Positions 25,067 to 32,154 of a stretch of 32,181 bases of DNA are shown piece by piece. Numbering within the stretch: the first letter of the stretch is position 1; each line of letters begins with the position of its first letter. Source of the DNA: DATHZQ01 sp035458525 (GTDB taxonomy: Bacteria; Actinomycetota; Acidimicrobiia; Spongiisociales; UBA5794); assembly GCA_035458525.1 (NCBI GenBank), contig DATHZQ010000144.1:1-32181 (forward strand), given 5' to 3'. The notes beneath the pieces were generated by a model. The model saw only the letters and a list, made by a program, of their open reading frames with translations. It searched no databases and was not told the DNA's origin. Both the position numbers and the translations under genes were made by a program.

Positions 25067-26157
25067 CGCACCTCACCTCCATTGACGTCCCAGCGTCGAC
25101 CCGACACGGGGACCTCATCTTCTCTCGTGGTAGTGACGAGAACCTGACCTCGCGGCAGCATGTCCACCACCGCAGAGGTACGGGCAAGGTCCAACTCGGA
25201 GAACACATCGTCCAGCAAGAGCACCGGCGGATGGCCGTGCCGTTCTTCGAGCAGCTGATACGCCGCGACGCGCAACGACACCGCAACGGACCGTTGCTCT
25301 CCCTGGCTCGCCTGTGCCCGCGTATCGCGGGCACCGAGTTGCACGTGGATCTCGTCCCGATGAGGCCCCGCAGTCGTCGTGCGCTGCTCCAGTTCCCGCC
25401 GCCGGCGCTCGAGCAGCGTCCGCCGCAGTTGGGCCGCCATGTCTTCCGAAGCAAGGTCCGGCTCGACGTTGCCCCACGACGGCAACAACGTTGCGGTGAG
25501 GCGCGCCGCTCCCCCGGCCACCGTCGCGTGTGCTTCGTCGAGACGGGGAGAGAGGCGCTCGACGAGAAGCAGCCGTTCCCGCCACAGCGCAGCCGCGGCG
25601 GTACTCAGACGGTAGTCCCACACTTCGAGTGTCACTTCATCCGTCATGGGACCGCGGGCTCGGAGGAGGGCGTTGCGCTGCTTGAGCGCCTGCTCGTAGT
25701 CGCCCACCGCGGCCCCGTAGCCCGGCGCCAGGTGTGCGCCGAGATCGTCGAGATACCGGCGGCGGATACCTGAGCTGTCCTTCACCAGATCCAGGTCGTC
25801 GGGCAGAAAAGCAACAACCGGCACCTCGTGGGCCACGGCGGCGAGGCGCGGCGGCCGCTTCCCGTTGAGCAAGACCCGGCGACGGCCTTGTGCGGGGAGT
25901 TCCACTTCCACACGAGTCTCTCCGGCTTCCTTGGCGAATCCACCCCGCACCACCGCTCCCTCGGCGCCGAGACGGATCAGCGCCGCATCGGGTGTGCGAC
26001 GGAACGAACGCAGTCCGGAGAGATACGCCACCGCCTCGAGGACCGTCGTCTTCCCTGCGCCGTTGGCTCCCACCAGAACGTTGATGCCCGGCTCCGGCTC
26101 GAAACGCAGTTCCGGGTACGCCCTGAAATCGCGCAGCTCGAGCCACCCGACGTGCAC
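25063..26157 (-). CDS. recF: DNA replication/repair protein RecF
   Basis: A 364-aa ATPase of the SMC-like family that helps load RecA at single-strand gaps with RecO and RecR. It has Walker A VGANGAGKTT (residues 29–38), the signature SQGEQRS (about 280–287) and Walker B VLLLDDVFSELD (about 305–316). The start MHVGWLELRDFRAYPEL fits the family's N-terminal strand. The GTG start lies 24 bp after dnaN with no clear Shine-Dalgarno, so it probably depends on readthrough and coupling from dnaN. It ends in an ATGA overlap with dciA. Confidence 0.96.
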   Translation of the reverse strand: MHVGWLELRDFRAYPELRFEPEPGINVLVGANGAGKTTVLEAVAYLSGLRSFRRTPDAALIRLGAEGAVVRGGFAKEAGETRVEVELPAQGRRRVLLNGKRPPRLAAVAHEVPVVAFLPDDLDLVKDSSGIRRRYLDDLGAHLAPGYGAAVGDYEQALKQRNALLRARGPMTDEVTLEVWDYRLSTAAAALWRERLLLVERLSPRLDEAHATVAGGAARLTATLLPSWGNVEPDLASEDMAAQLRRTLLERRRRELEQRTTTAGPHRDEIHVQLGARDTRAQASQGEQRSVAVSLRVAAYQLLEERHGHPPVLLLDDVFSELDLARTSAVVDMLPRGQVLVTTTREDEVPVSGRRWDVNGGEVR

Positions 26158-26181
26158 GGTGAAACGGCAGGTCCGTGCCGG

Positions 26182-27261
26182 CTAGAGCCGGACCGGCATC
26201 AGCAGATACCGAAACGAGCTGTCGTCCACGCCGCGGATCAGCCCCGGCTTCAACGGATCGATGACGTCGATGACCACCTGGTCGGAATCCACTGCGGCCA
26301 CACCCTCGGTGAGATAGCGCGTATTGAACGCGATCGTCATGTCGTCGCCGTTGTATTCGCCGGCGAGGTGCTCGGTCTCCTCGCCGACCTCCTGGCGCGA
26401 CACACTCAGTTCGACACCGCCGTCGTGCATGCTCAAGCGCACCGGGATGTGATCCTCCGCGACGAGCGATGCACGACCCACCGCCTCCAGCAGCCCTTCC
26501 TTCGCAACGGTGAGCTGCGCCGGATAGGAGTCCGGCAGGAGCTGGCGGTAGTTTGGGAACGAACTCTCGATGACCCGTGCGGTGAGGGTGCCTCGGTCGG
26601 ACGCAAACGTCGCCTCCCGCTCACCCACGTCGACGGCCATCTTCTTGTCGCCGATCGTGCGTCCGAGCTCCCGGAGCGCCCGGAACGGAACCAGGGTCGT
26701 CTCGGTGCCGTCGACGCCCGGCAAGTCCCTCACGGCCAGGCGGTACGAGTCGGTGGCGACGAGTCGAAGCGCATCGTTCTCCTTCTCGAAGAGCACGCCC
26801 GTCAACGTCGGGCGAGCCTCGTCGCTCGAAGCGGCGACGCCGACCTGGCTGACCGCCTTGATGAACACGTCGCCGTCGACCTCGGGAGCCCCGGTGGCGG
26901 TGACTGTGCTGATCACGGGGAAGTCGTCGACGGTGAGCTCCCGCAGTTTGAAGCGAGGACCATTGCCGGTGATCTCGACCTCGCCATCGGCGGCGGTCAC
27001 GGTCACGGCTCCGGCTGGGAGTTTGCGCACCGCCTCCGCCGCGAGCTTCGCCGGAACCAGCGTCCTGCCCTCCTCGAGCACCTCGACCTCCAGGGTCGTC
27101 CGCACCGTCACTTCCGTGTCGGTCCCGGTGACGCGTAGCCGACCGGCTTGCACCTCGCACAGGACCCCTTGGAGAATCGGCAACGGGGACCGCGTGCCTA
27201 CCGCTCGTCCGGCGCGGGCGAGTACGTCGGCGAGGTCATCTCTCTCGGCTCGGATTCGCAC
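26182..27261 (-). CDS. dnaN: DNA polymerase III beta subunit (sliding clamp)
   Basis: A 359-aa protein with the three tandem clamp domains of about 120 residues each. Family landmarks are LARAGRAVGTRSPLPILQGV at the N-terminus, the ATDSYRLAVRDL segment of domain 2 and FNTRYLTEGVAAV followed by the terminal YLLMPVRL, which lines the peptide-binding pocket. The dimer ring tethers DNA polymerase to its template. The GTG start has AAGGAA 9 nt upstream. It follows dnaA after 199 bp that hold the origin unwinding elements, as in Bacillus and Mycobacterium. Confidence 0.97.
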   Translation of the reverse strand: MRIRAERDDLADVLARAGRAVGTRSPLPILQGVLCEVQAGRLRVTGTDTEVTVRTTLEVEVLEEGRTLVPAKLAAEAVRKLPAGAVTVTAADGEVEITGNGPRFKLRELTVDDFPVISTVTATGAPEVDGDVFIKAVSQVGVAASSDEARPTLTGVLFEKENDALRLVATDSYRLAVRDLPGVDGTETTLVPFRALRELGRTIGDKKMAVDVGEREATFASDRGTLTARVIESSFPNYRQLLPDSYPAQLTVAKEGLLEAVGRASLVAEDHIPVRLSMHDGGVELSVSRQEVGEETEHLAGEYNGDDMTIAFNTRYLTEGVAAVDSDQVVIDVIDPLKPGLIRGVDDSSFRYLLMPVRL

Positions 27262-27270
27262 TGTGGTTCG

Positions 27271-27303
27271 TTCCTTCTAACGACTCTTGAATGAAATAGA
27301 ACA
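27271..27303. other. AT-rich stretch, candidate DNA unwinding element of oriC
   Basis: About 33 bp with roughly one-third G+C, in a genome near two-thirds G+C. It lies between the TAG triplets and the dnaN ribosome binding site, where strand opening is expected. Confidence 0.55.
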
Positions 27304-27304
27304 G

Positions 27305-27319
27305 TAGTGGTAGTAGTAG
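27305..27319. other. DnaA-trio element of oriC (TAG TGG TAG TAG TAG)
   Basis: Five triplets, four of them TAG, match the 3'-(G/A)AT-5' repeat on which DnaA assembles on single-stranded DNA. GGAGC (27320–27324) and a DnaA box (27325–27333) follow directly. This box–GC spacer–trio–AT-rich order, pointing to dnaN, is that of the B. subtilis basal unwinding system. Confidence 0.65.
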
Positions 27320-27324
27320 GGAGC

Positions 27325-27333
27325 TGTGGATTG
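27325..27333 (-). other. DnaA box next to the trio (CAATCCACA on minus strand)
   Basis: On the minus strand this reads CAATCCACA, matching TTATCCACA at 7 of 9 positions. The orientation relative to the trio matches the working arrangement in B. subtilis. Weaker matches lie at 27387–27395 and 27405–27413. Confidence 0.5.
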
Positions 27334-27453
27334 GGGGTAACCCGCCAAATCCCTTGTGGCACTTGCATTGCTCCGTTCACATGGGCTGGGGATGATCCGG
27401 TGACCTGTCCCCAGTATCGCGTTTGGGAGTGACGTGCCTGTGGGCATACCGGA

Positions 27454-27489
27454 CTTGTCCTCAGGTTCTCCTCTTGCTTGTCCTCAGGT
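27454..27489. repeat. 13-bp direct repeats at the 3' end of dnaA
   Basis: CTTGTCCTCAGGT occurs at 27454–27466 and 27477–27489, 23 bp apart. Each contains TTGTCCTCA, one mismatch from the DnaA box TTGTCCACA. The first copy spans the end and stop of dnaA, so they may be degenerate boxes extending oriC or a small tail duplication. Confidence 0.6.
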
Positions 27490-28849
27490 CTTGGCACAGG
27501 CCGGTGACCTGATCGAAGACCTCGATGTCGCTCTGCATCAGGCTCTTGACGCGCTCCACGGCGTGCAGCACGGTGCTGTGGTCCCGACCACCGAAGGCTG
27601 CGCCGATCTTCGGGAGCGAGAGATCGGTGAGGTCCCGGCAGAGGTACATGGCGATTTGGCGGGACCGCGCCAACGGCTGTTTGCGGCTGGGGCCGGTGAG
27701 TTGGTCGAGCGACAAGTCATAGAACGAGGCCACCCGTTCCATAATGAGATCGGGAGTGACCTGGCGACCTGCCGGCGAAGGCACGAGGTCCTGGAGGACC
27801 TCACGAGCCATCTCAAGGGTGATCTGCTCGTGGGTCAGTGCCGCATACGCGGTCACGCGTGTGAGTGCACCTTCGAGCTCTCGGATGTTGTTGAGCACGT
27901 GTTGTGCGATGAACTCCAACACATCACGCGGCACGGGCCGCGGGGCAAACTCGGCGTTCTTGCGGAGAATTGCAAGGCGGGTCTCCACATCCGGAGGTTG
28001 GATGTCGGTCAGGAGGCCCCACTCGAAACGGCTGCGAAGCCGGTCCTCCAACGTGGCGAGGTGCTTCGGGTGGCGGTCTGAGCTGATGACCAGCTGTTTC
28101 CCTGCCTCGTACAAGCTGTTGAAGGTGTGGAAGAACTCCTCGAGGATCTGTTCTTTGCCCTCGAAGAACTGCACGTCGTCGAGAAGCAGCACGTCGATGG
28201 TTCGATAGCGGGCTTTGAACTCCGCCATCTGCTTGCGACGGATGCCGTTGATGAACTCGTTGAAGAACTGCTCGGACGAGACGTACCGCACCACCGAGCC
28301 GGGAGCGAGCTCGAGTCGATGGTGGCCCACAGCATGCAGGAGGTGGGTCTTGCCGAGTCCGGCGCCGCCGTAGATGAACAGGGGGTTGTAGTGGCTCCCT
28401 GGCTGCTCCCCCACTGCCATCGCCGCGGCGTGGGCGAACCGATTCGATTGGCCCACGACGAAGTTCTCGAAGGTGTACTTGGAGATCAGGCGGCTCTTCA
28501 TGTCCTGAGCCGGAATCGGTACGGCCTGAGCCGCTGGTTGCTCGACCGGCGAGGTCGCCACCGGGTGAGGTGTCGGCTCGATGGGCTGGGGTGCGGTCGG
28601 ATCGACACCGATGCGCACCGCCGTCGAGGCGCCGAACACCGCCCGCGCGGCGCTCTCGATGGCCTCGAGGTGACGTTCGGTCACCCAGCGGCGATGGAAT
28701 TCGCTGGGCGCAGCCAGGCTGAGCGTGCTCCCTTCGTGCTGCGTCCGGAGCGGCTGCAGCCACGTTTGCCACGTGACCGGCGTGACGCTCTGCTCGAGAA
28801 GGTCCCGGAATTGGTTCGGAGGGGTTGGGGGGTTGGCTTGTGGTTCCAC
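27461..28849 (-). CDS. dnaA: Chromosomal replication initiator protein DnaA
   Basis: A 462-aa AAA+ initiator that binds DnaA boxes and opens oriC. Domain I (NQFRDLLEQSVTPVTWQTWL) is followed by a short Pro-rich linker. The AAA+ core begins at YTFENFVVGQSNRFAHAAA and has Walker A GGAGLGKT (around residue 165) and Walker B LLLDDVQFFEGKEQ. Domain IV ends in the box-recognition signature LPKIGAAFGGRDHSTVLHA. GTG 28849 was chosen: GGGAG lies 4 nt upstream and domain I starts normally. An in-frame ATG at 28894 would add 15 residues, but it sits between two DnaA boxes and lacks a ribosome site. The gene is divergent from rpmH. Confidence 0.97.
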   Translation of the reverse strand: MEPQANPPTPPNQFRDLLEQSVTPVTWQTWLQPLRTQHEGSTLSLAAPSEFHRRWVTERHLEAIESAARAVFGASTAVRIGVDPTAPQPIEPTPHPVATSPVEQPAAQAVPIPAQDMKSRLISKYTFENFVVGQSNRFAHAAAMAVGEQPGSHYNPLFIYGGAGLGKTHLLHAVGHHRLELAPGSVVRYVSSEQFFNEFINGIRRKQMAEFKARYRTIDVLLLDDVQFFEGKEQILEEFFHTFNSLYEAGKQLVISSDRHPKHLATLEDRLRSRFEWGLLTDIQPPDVETRLAILRKNAEFAPRPVPRDVLEFIAQHVLNNIRELEGALTRVTAYAALTHEQITLEMAREVLQDLVPSPAGRQVTPDLIMERVASFYDLSLDQLTGPSRKQPLARSRQIAMYLCRDLTDLSLPKIGAAFGGRDHSTVLHAVERVKSLMQSDIEVFDQVTGLCQDLRTSKRRT

Positions 28850-28884
28850 GGCTCTCCCTGTGTGCTCCTGGTCCTGCGCAACGG

Positions 28885-28917
28885 CTGTCCACATATGTAT
28901 CCACAGCGTGTGGAGAA
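28885..28917. promoter_or_regulatory. Cluster of three DnaA boxes in the dnaA leader
   Basis: CTGTCCACA (28885–28893), GTATCCACA (28897–28905) and TGTGGAGAA (28909–28917, opposite strand) each match a consensus DnaA box (TTGTCCACA or TTATCCACA) at 8 of 9 positions. They are evenly spaced by 12 bp and lie just downstream of the predicted dnaA promoter, well placed for autorepression and possibly origin function. Confidence 0.75.
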
Positions 28918-29000
28918 AGGGATGCACGAGTCCCACTGGATGTAGAACTCCTTCTCCCGGCCGGGGAAGTGGCGGTCGGGGACCCCACCGGCGACGGGCG

Positions 29001-29030
29001 AGTGTATAGACGGCCAAGCCGCCGATTCAA
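29001..29030 (-). promoter_or_regulatory. dnaA: Predicted dnaA promoter
   Basis: On the minus strand TTGAAT (29025–29030) and TACACT (29001–29006) are separated by 18 bp; TATACA two bases earlier gives a 16-bp spacer. This is the best sigma-70-like pair in the gap. The leader to GTG 28849 would be about 145 nt and contain the three DnaA boxes. Confidence 0.5.
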
Positions 29031-29348
29031 GAGCGCCAAATCCCGCTCTATCGACATCGCCGACGACAGGCTGTTCCTCCGGAAACCCCTGGTGCACAAG
29101 GTATAGCGCAGAACGCCAGCAAGCCGCGACTTCGCGCTCCCCCGCAGTCGCCGGGTTTTGGCCCCTAAGCAATCTTTCGCGCATCAGCTTGACTTTTCGC
29201 GCCGTGCGTCCGGATCGCGGTACCTAAGGCCACTTACTTGCGAAGTCGACGCCTCCGAATCCATGGGGAGCGACCGATGCCTCGATGTGGGAGGAACTGG
29301 CAATTCGGTGGGCTCGGCCTCCCCGGCACGATGGCGTGCGGGTGGCGA

Positions 29349-29357
29349 TGTGGACAA
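29349..29357 (-). other. Perfect DnaA box (TTGTCCACA on minus strand)
   Basis: TGTGGACAA on the plus strand is the exact complement of the actinobacterial consensus TTGTCCACA. It is the only perfect box I found, and lies upstream of rpmH. Confidence 0.7.
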
Positions 29358-29394
29358 CTCCCGAGGGGTTTCCCCGTTGGTCGCGGAGGTTGCC

Positions 29395-29424
29395 TTTGCA
29401 AAGCGATCGAACGGTTCGTAACCT
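29395..29424 (+). promoter_or_regulatory. rpmH: Predicted rpmH promoter
   Basis: TTTGCA (29395–29400) and TAACCT (29419–29424) are 18 bp apart. Transcription would start near 29431 and give a leader of about 35 nt. No strong Shine-Dalgarno precedes the rpmH ATG. Confidence 0.5.
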
Positions 29425-29465
29425 ACCGGCCCGGAACCCCCGAAGCTCTTTCCGGATTCTTTCCC

Positions 29466-29600
29466 ATGAAACGTACTTATCAGCCCAACGTGCGCCGACG
29501 CAAGCGCAAGCATGGCTTCCGTCATCGCATGCGGACGCGGCCCGGCCGCGCCATCGTGAAGCGTCGCCGTGCCAAGGGTCGCACTCGCCTCAGCGCCTGA
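29466..29600 (+). CDS. rpmH: 50S ribosomal protein L34
   Basis: A 44-aa, highly basic protein of the large ribosomal subunit. MKRTYQPNVRRRKRKHGFR, the RMRTRPGR segment and the RRRAKGRTRLSA end match the L34 family over its whole length. It is the first gene of the rpmH–rnpA–yidD–yidC–jag operon and is divergent from dnaA. Its last 32 bp are also the start of rnpA in another frame. Confidence 0.98.
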   Translation: MKRTYQPNVRRRKRKHGFRHRMRTRPGRAIVKRRRAKGRTRLSA

Positions 29601-29946
29601 CGCACTGCGTTACCGCTCCCTCACCGGCCGGGACCGTTTCTCCAGGATTTACCAGGAGGGCGTTCGCAGCCGGCGAGGTGGGGTTACCGTGGTGGGTGCT
29701 TCTGGTGCACCAGGCACGCCGCTGGTGGGTGTCGTTGCCGGAAAGCGGGTCGGGAACGCCGTGCGGCGCAACCGAGCCAAACGGCGGCTTCGGGCCGCCC
29801 TACGAGAAGCGCCGCTCAGGAGCGGCTGGCAGTACGTGGTGATTGCCGGGCGCGAGGTGCCCGACGTCGACTACGGACGTCTGCAAACCTGGGTTGCAGC
29901 GGCGATCGACACGGTGTCGGTCGGCGAGACAAAGGAGAACGAGTGA
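29569..29946 (+). CDS. rnpA: Ribonuclease P protein component
   Basis: A 125-aa basic protein that assists the RNase P RNA in removing the 5' leader of tRNA precursors. The signature GKRVGNAVRRNRAKRRLR is complete, and the N-terminal RYRSLTGRDRFSRIYQEG is the expected first helix. The only plausible start before that helix is GTG 29569, which lies 32 bp inside rpmH; the next start codons fall far inside the fold. The rpmH overlap gives a few extra residues (MPRVALASAPDA). It ends in a GTGA overlap with yidD, whose ribosome site AAGGAG lies within its last codons. Confidence 0.93.
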   Translation: MPRVALASAPDALRYRSLTGRDRFSRIYQEGVRSRRGGVTVVGASGAPGTPLVGVVAGKRVGNAVRRNRAKRRLRAALREAPLRSGWQYVVIAGREVPDVDYGRLQTWVAAAIDTVSVGETKENE

Positions 29947-30218
29947 GCGAGTCAGCGCCGAGGCCCGGCCCGGGTGGACGCATCCTCGTCGCGCTCATCG
30001 GAGCCTATCGTCGCATGATCTCTCCCCTGCTCGGCGATCGCTGCCGCTACCTGCCGAGCTGCTCGGTCTACGCCCAAGAAGCCATCTCGGCCCACGGTGC
30101 CTTGCGGGGCAGCTGGTTGGGCCTCAAGCGGATTGGCCGATGCCACCCCTTCCATGAAGGCGGCTTCGATCCGGTGCCGCCCCGAAACACCTCGACTCGA
30201 ACAGGAATCTCTCCGTGA
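29943..30218 (+). CDS. yidD: Membrane protein insertion efficiency factor YidD
   Basis: A 91-aa protein. The conserved core is intact: GAYRRMISPLLGDRCRYLPS, then CSVYAQEAISAHGALRGSWL and RCHPFHEGGFDPVP, with three conserved Cys. YidD aids YidC-dependent insertion of membrane proteins and associates with the membrane by an amphipathic helix. The GTG start overlaps the rnpA stop (GTGA at 29943–29946) with GGAG 5 nt upstream, and its own stop overlaps the yidC start in the same way, so all three are translationally coupled. Confidence 0.96.
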   Translation: MSESAPRPGPGGRILVALIGAYRRMISPLLGDRCRYLPSCSVYAQEAISAHGALRGSWLGLKRIGRCHPFHEGGFDPVPPRNTSTRTGISP

Positions 30219-31108
30219 ATCCGTGGACCGCCCTCGTGAATCTGCTGGGCAGCAGCGTTGCCTTCTTCTACTCACTTGTTCCCAACTACGGGGTAGCAAT
30301 CATATTGCTGACACTTGCGGTCAGTCTCCTGTTGTTCCCGTTGACCTTGAAGCAGACGAGGTCGATGAAGGCCATGCAGGAGATCCAACCGGAGGTCAAG
30401 CGCCTCCAGAAGGATTACAAGGACGATCGCGAGGAGATGCAGAAGCAGTTGATGGCGCTCTACCAGGAGCGTGGCGTCAATCCTGCTGCTGGCTGTCTCC
30501 CGCTGCTGCTCCAGATGCCGATCTGGTTTGCGCTCTTCAGCGTGCTCCGGAACCCGGCGGACACGATTCCCGCCGAGTCGGCGCTCTCCGATGCGGTCGA
30601 CGCCGGTGAGACGATGTTTCTGGGCATGGACCTCCAGATCTCTCCGAGCGATGCCGCCAGCGCAGGCATCGTCGATGCAATCCCCTACATCATTCTGGTG
30701 CTGATCGTGATGGCCGCCGGCTTCTACCAGCAGTGGCAGACCACGCGGCGCACCAACAAGAATGGAGCTCAACAGCAGCAGCCTCAAGGCATGCAGACAG
30801 CCCTCAAGATCATGCCGCTGTTCTTTGGTTTCATCTCGTGGGGTTTCCCGACGGGCCTCGTACTCTATTTTGCAACATCGAATCTCTTCAGAATCGCCCA
30901 ACAATCGGTGATTCTCAGGATGGACGGCGATCACAAGCAAGCGGCAGAGAAGACGGCGAACGATGCATCCGCATCGGGCTCGTCGAGCCGCAAGCTGGTT
31001 GCCGAGACCAACGGCGACGGCTCGGCTACCGCACCGGTGGCTCGCCCACCGAAGTCCAAGCCGTCTCAACATGCGAGCAAGAAGCGCAAGAAGCGCAGGA
31101 GGAAGTAG
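30215..31108 (+). CDS. yidC: Membrane protein insertase YidC/Oxa1 family
   Basis: A 297-aa insertase of the Gram-positive type, without the large periplasmic domain of Gram-negative YidC. Hydrophobic segments include NYGVAIILLTLAVSLLLFPL, the region around CLPLLLQMPIWFALFSVL, IPYIILVLIVMAAGF and MPLFFGFISWGFPTGLVLYF. LTLKQTRSMKAMQEIQP includes the cytoplasmic start of the coiled hairpin and the groove Arg. The C-terminus is a long Lys/Arg tail (KKRKKRRRK) that can bind ribosomes. It inserts membrane proteins with or without SecYEG. GTG 30215 overlaps the yidD stop; the end of the gene contains AGGAGG, the ribosome site of jag. Confidence 0.97.
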   Translation: MNPWTALVNLLGSSVAFFYSLVPNYGVAIILLTLAVSLLLFPLTLKQTRSMKAMQEIQPEVKRLQKDYKDDREEMQKQLMALYQERGVNPAAGCLPLLLQMPIWFALFSVLRNPADTIPAESALSDAVDAGETMFLGMDLQISPSDAASAGIVDAIPYIILVLIVMAAGFYQQWQTTRRTNKNGAQQQQPQGMQTALKIMPLFFGFISWGFPTGLVLYFATSNLFRIAQQSVILRMDGDHKQAAEKTANDASASGSSSRKLVAETNGDGSATAPVARPPKSKPSQHASKKRKKRRRK

Positions 31109-31111
31109 CCC

Positions 31112-32080
31112 ATGGCACGGGTGGATGAATGGGTAGAGGTAGCAGGGTCATCGGTTGAGCTTGCGGTGGACGCAGCGCTTCGCGAACTTGGTCTTGCGTC
31201 TCGCGATGAGGCGATCGTCGAGGTACTCCAAGAACCCAGCAAGGGAATCTTGGGGACGGCCTGGCGGGCCCAAGACGCAGTGGTCAAGGTGATCCCGAAG
31301 CCGGAGGAACCAAAGAAGCGCAGGCGCCGGAGTCGGAAGCGTCGATCGGACGGCGAGACAGCCGGCGAGACGTCGCAACCGAAGGCTGGGGGTCAGAGGA
31401 ACCGCCGTGAGGAACCGTCGCGAAGCGGCGGCACGAAGAAGAAGTCATCAGACGGCCGTTCCGGGAGGCCCACCGAATCATCGGGACCGGAGAGCAAAAC
31501 GTCTCCGGCGACGGACACGCCGGCCGTACCGAAGTCGAAGGCCCCTCAGGGGCAACGCCAGGTCGGTCGTAGCGAGTCGAAGCGGAACGCCACAGGCGGC
31601 GACACCCAGGAGGCCACCATCGAAGAGCAAGCGACCGTCGCGGCGACGTTCATCACCGGTCTGCTCGAGGCTTTTGGTCTCGAGGGCTCGGTCGAGACGG
31701 AAATCGACGACGATATTCTCAAGGTCAACGTGACGGGCGACGACACCGAGGCCCTGGTCGGCCGCAAGGGTGCGACGATGCAATCCGTGCACGAGATCAC
31801 CCGCACCGTGGTGCAGCGCAAGACGTTCGGGGCGCCCAGGATGCGGCTCGATATCAACGGATACGGTGAACGGCGGCGCGAAGCGTTGAAGATCTACACC
31901 GTCCGTCAGGCGGAGCGAGTCCTGGCCGACGGCGGCGAGATCATGCTGGAACCCATGAATCCGGCAGATCGCAAGGTCGTGCATGACGCCGTGGGCGAAA
32001 TCGACGGGGTCGACTCGTTCTCGGAGGGTGTCGAGCCCCACCGCGCCGTGGTGATTTCTCCGAGCGGTGACGCCAGCTGA
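31112..32080 (+). CDS. jag: Jag/KhpB-type RNA-binding protein (Jag-N, KH, R3H)
   Basis: A 322-aa protein. Residues 1–55 are the Jag-N domain (VEVAGSSVELAVDAALRELG and the GILGTAWR turn). About 120 residues of Lys/Arg/Ser-rich, probably disordered linker follow, longer than in Bacillus Jag. The KH domain carries EALVGRKGATMQSVHEI with GRKG as its GxxG loop. The R3H domain has Arg287 and His291 in NPADRKVVHDAV. KhpB proteins pair with KhpA, bind many RNAs and affect cell division and elongation. The ATG is preceded by AGGAGG at 31098–31103, inside yidC. It is the last gene before a strong terminator. Confidence 0.93.
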   Translation: MARVDEWVEVAGSSVELAVDAALRELGLASRDEAIVEVLQEPSKGILGTAWRAQDAVVKVIPKPEEPKKRRRRSRKRRSDGETAGETSQPKAGGQRNRREEPSRSGGTKKKSSDGRSGRPTESSGPESKTSPATDTPAVPKSKAPQGQRQVGRSESKRNATGGDTQEATIEEQATVAATFITGLLEAFGLEGSVETEIDDDILKVNVTGDDTEALVGRKGATMQSVHEITRTVVQRKTFGAPRMRLDINGYGERRREALKIYTVRQAERVLADGGEIMLEPMNPADRKVVHDAVGEIDGVDSFSEGVEPHRAVVISPSGDAS

Positions 32081-32107
32081 CGATTCAGTCTCACGGAATT
32101 CGACGAT

Positions 32108-32143
32108 GAGGGGCCCCATGTTCTGGGGTCCCTCTTCTTGTTT
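32108..32143 (+). terminator. Rho-independent terminator of the rpmH–jag operon
   Basis: GAGGGGCCCCA (32108–32118) and TGGGGTCCCTC (32124–32134) form an 11-bp stem with one G·U pair and a 5-nt loop, followed by TTCTTGTTT. It lies 28 bp after the jag stop. Confidence 0.85.
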
Positions 32144-32154
32144 CACGCGAAACA
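32139..32154. other. parS centromere site (ParB binding)
   Basis: TGTTTCACGCGAAACA matches the universal parS sequence TGTTTCACGTGAAACA at 15 of 16 positions. It lies just after jag, where rsmG–parA–parB usually follow. ParB would nucleate here for origin segregation and condensin loading. Confidence 0.85.

Larger units (their letters stand above)
27262..27460. other. Putative oriC (dnaA–dnaN intergenic region)
   Basis: This 199-bp gap contains an AT-rich stretch, a DnaA-trio, a DnaA box and further degenerate boxes (27387–27395 and 27405–27413; each 7 of 9). In Actinomycetota oriC usually lies between dnaA and dnaN. Only degenerate boxes are seen here, fewer than in Streptomyces; additional boxes are in the dnaA leader, so the origin may be bipartite. 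Confidence 0.65.
28850..29465. other. dnaA–rpmH divergent intergenic region (616 bp)
   Basis: No gene is visible. It contains the dnaA promoter and leader with three DnaA boxes (28885–28917), a perfect DnaA box (29349–29357) and the rpmH promoter (29395–29424). I see nothing recognisable in 29031–29340, which has no long AT-rich tract or hairpin terminator. The region may be a second origin module, as the rpmH–dnaA gap is in B. subtilis and Pseudomonas. Confidence 0.6.

Noticed and set aside
25828..27138. 436-codon open frame opposite recF and dnaN
   Set aside because: Runs across two well-identified genes on the other strand and shows no family features.
28850..28894. ATG 28894 as the dnaA start (15 residues longer)
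   Set aside because: No ribosome binding site, lies between two DnaA boxes, and the extra residues are not typical of domain I; GTG 28849 has GGGAG upstream.
29189..29226. TTGACT followed by TACCTA as a promoter
   Set aside because: Spacing of 26 bp is far too long; TTTGCA/TAACCT nearer rpmH fits better.
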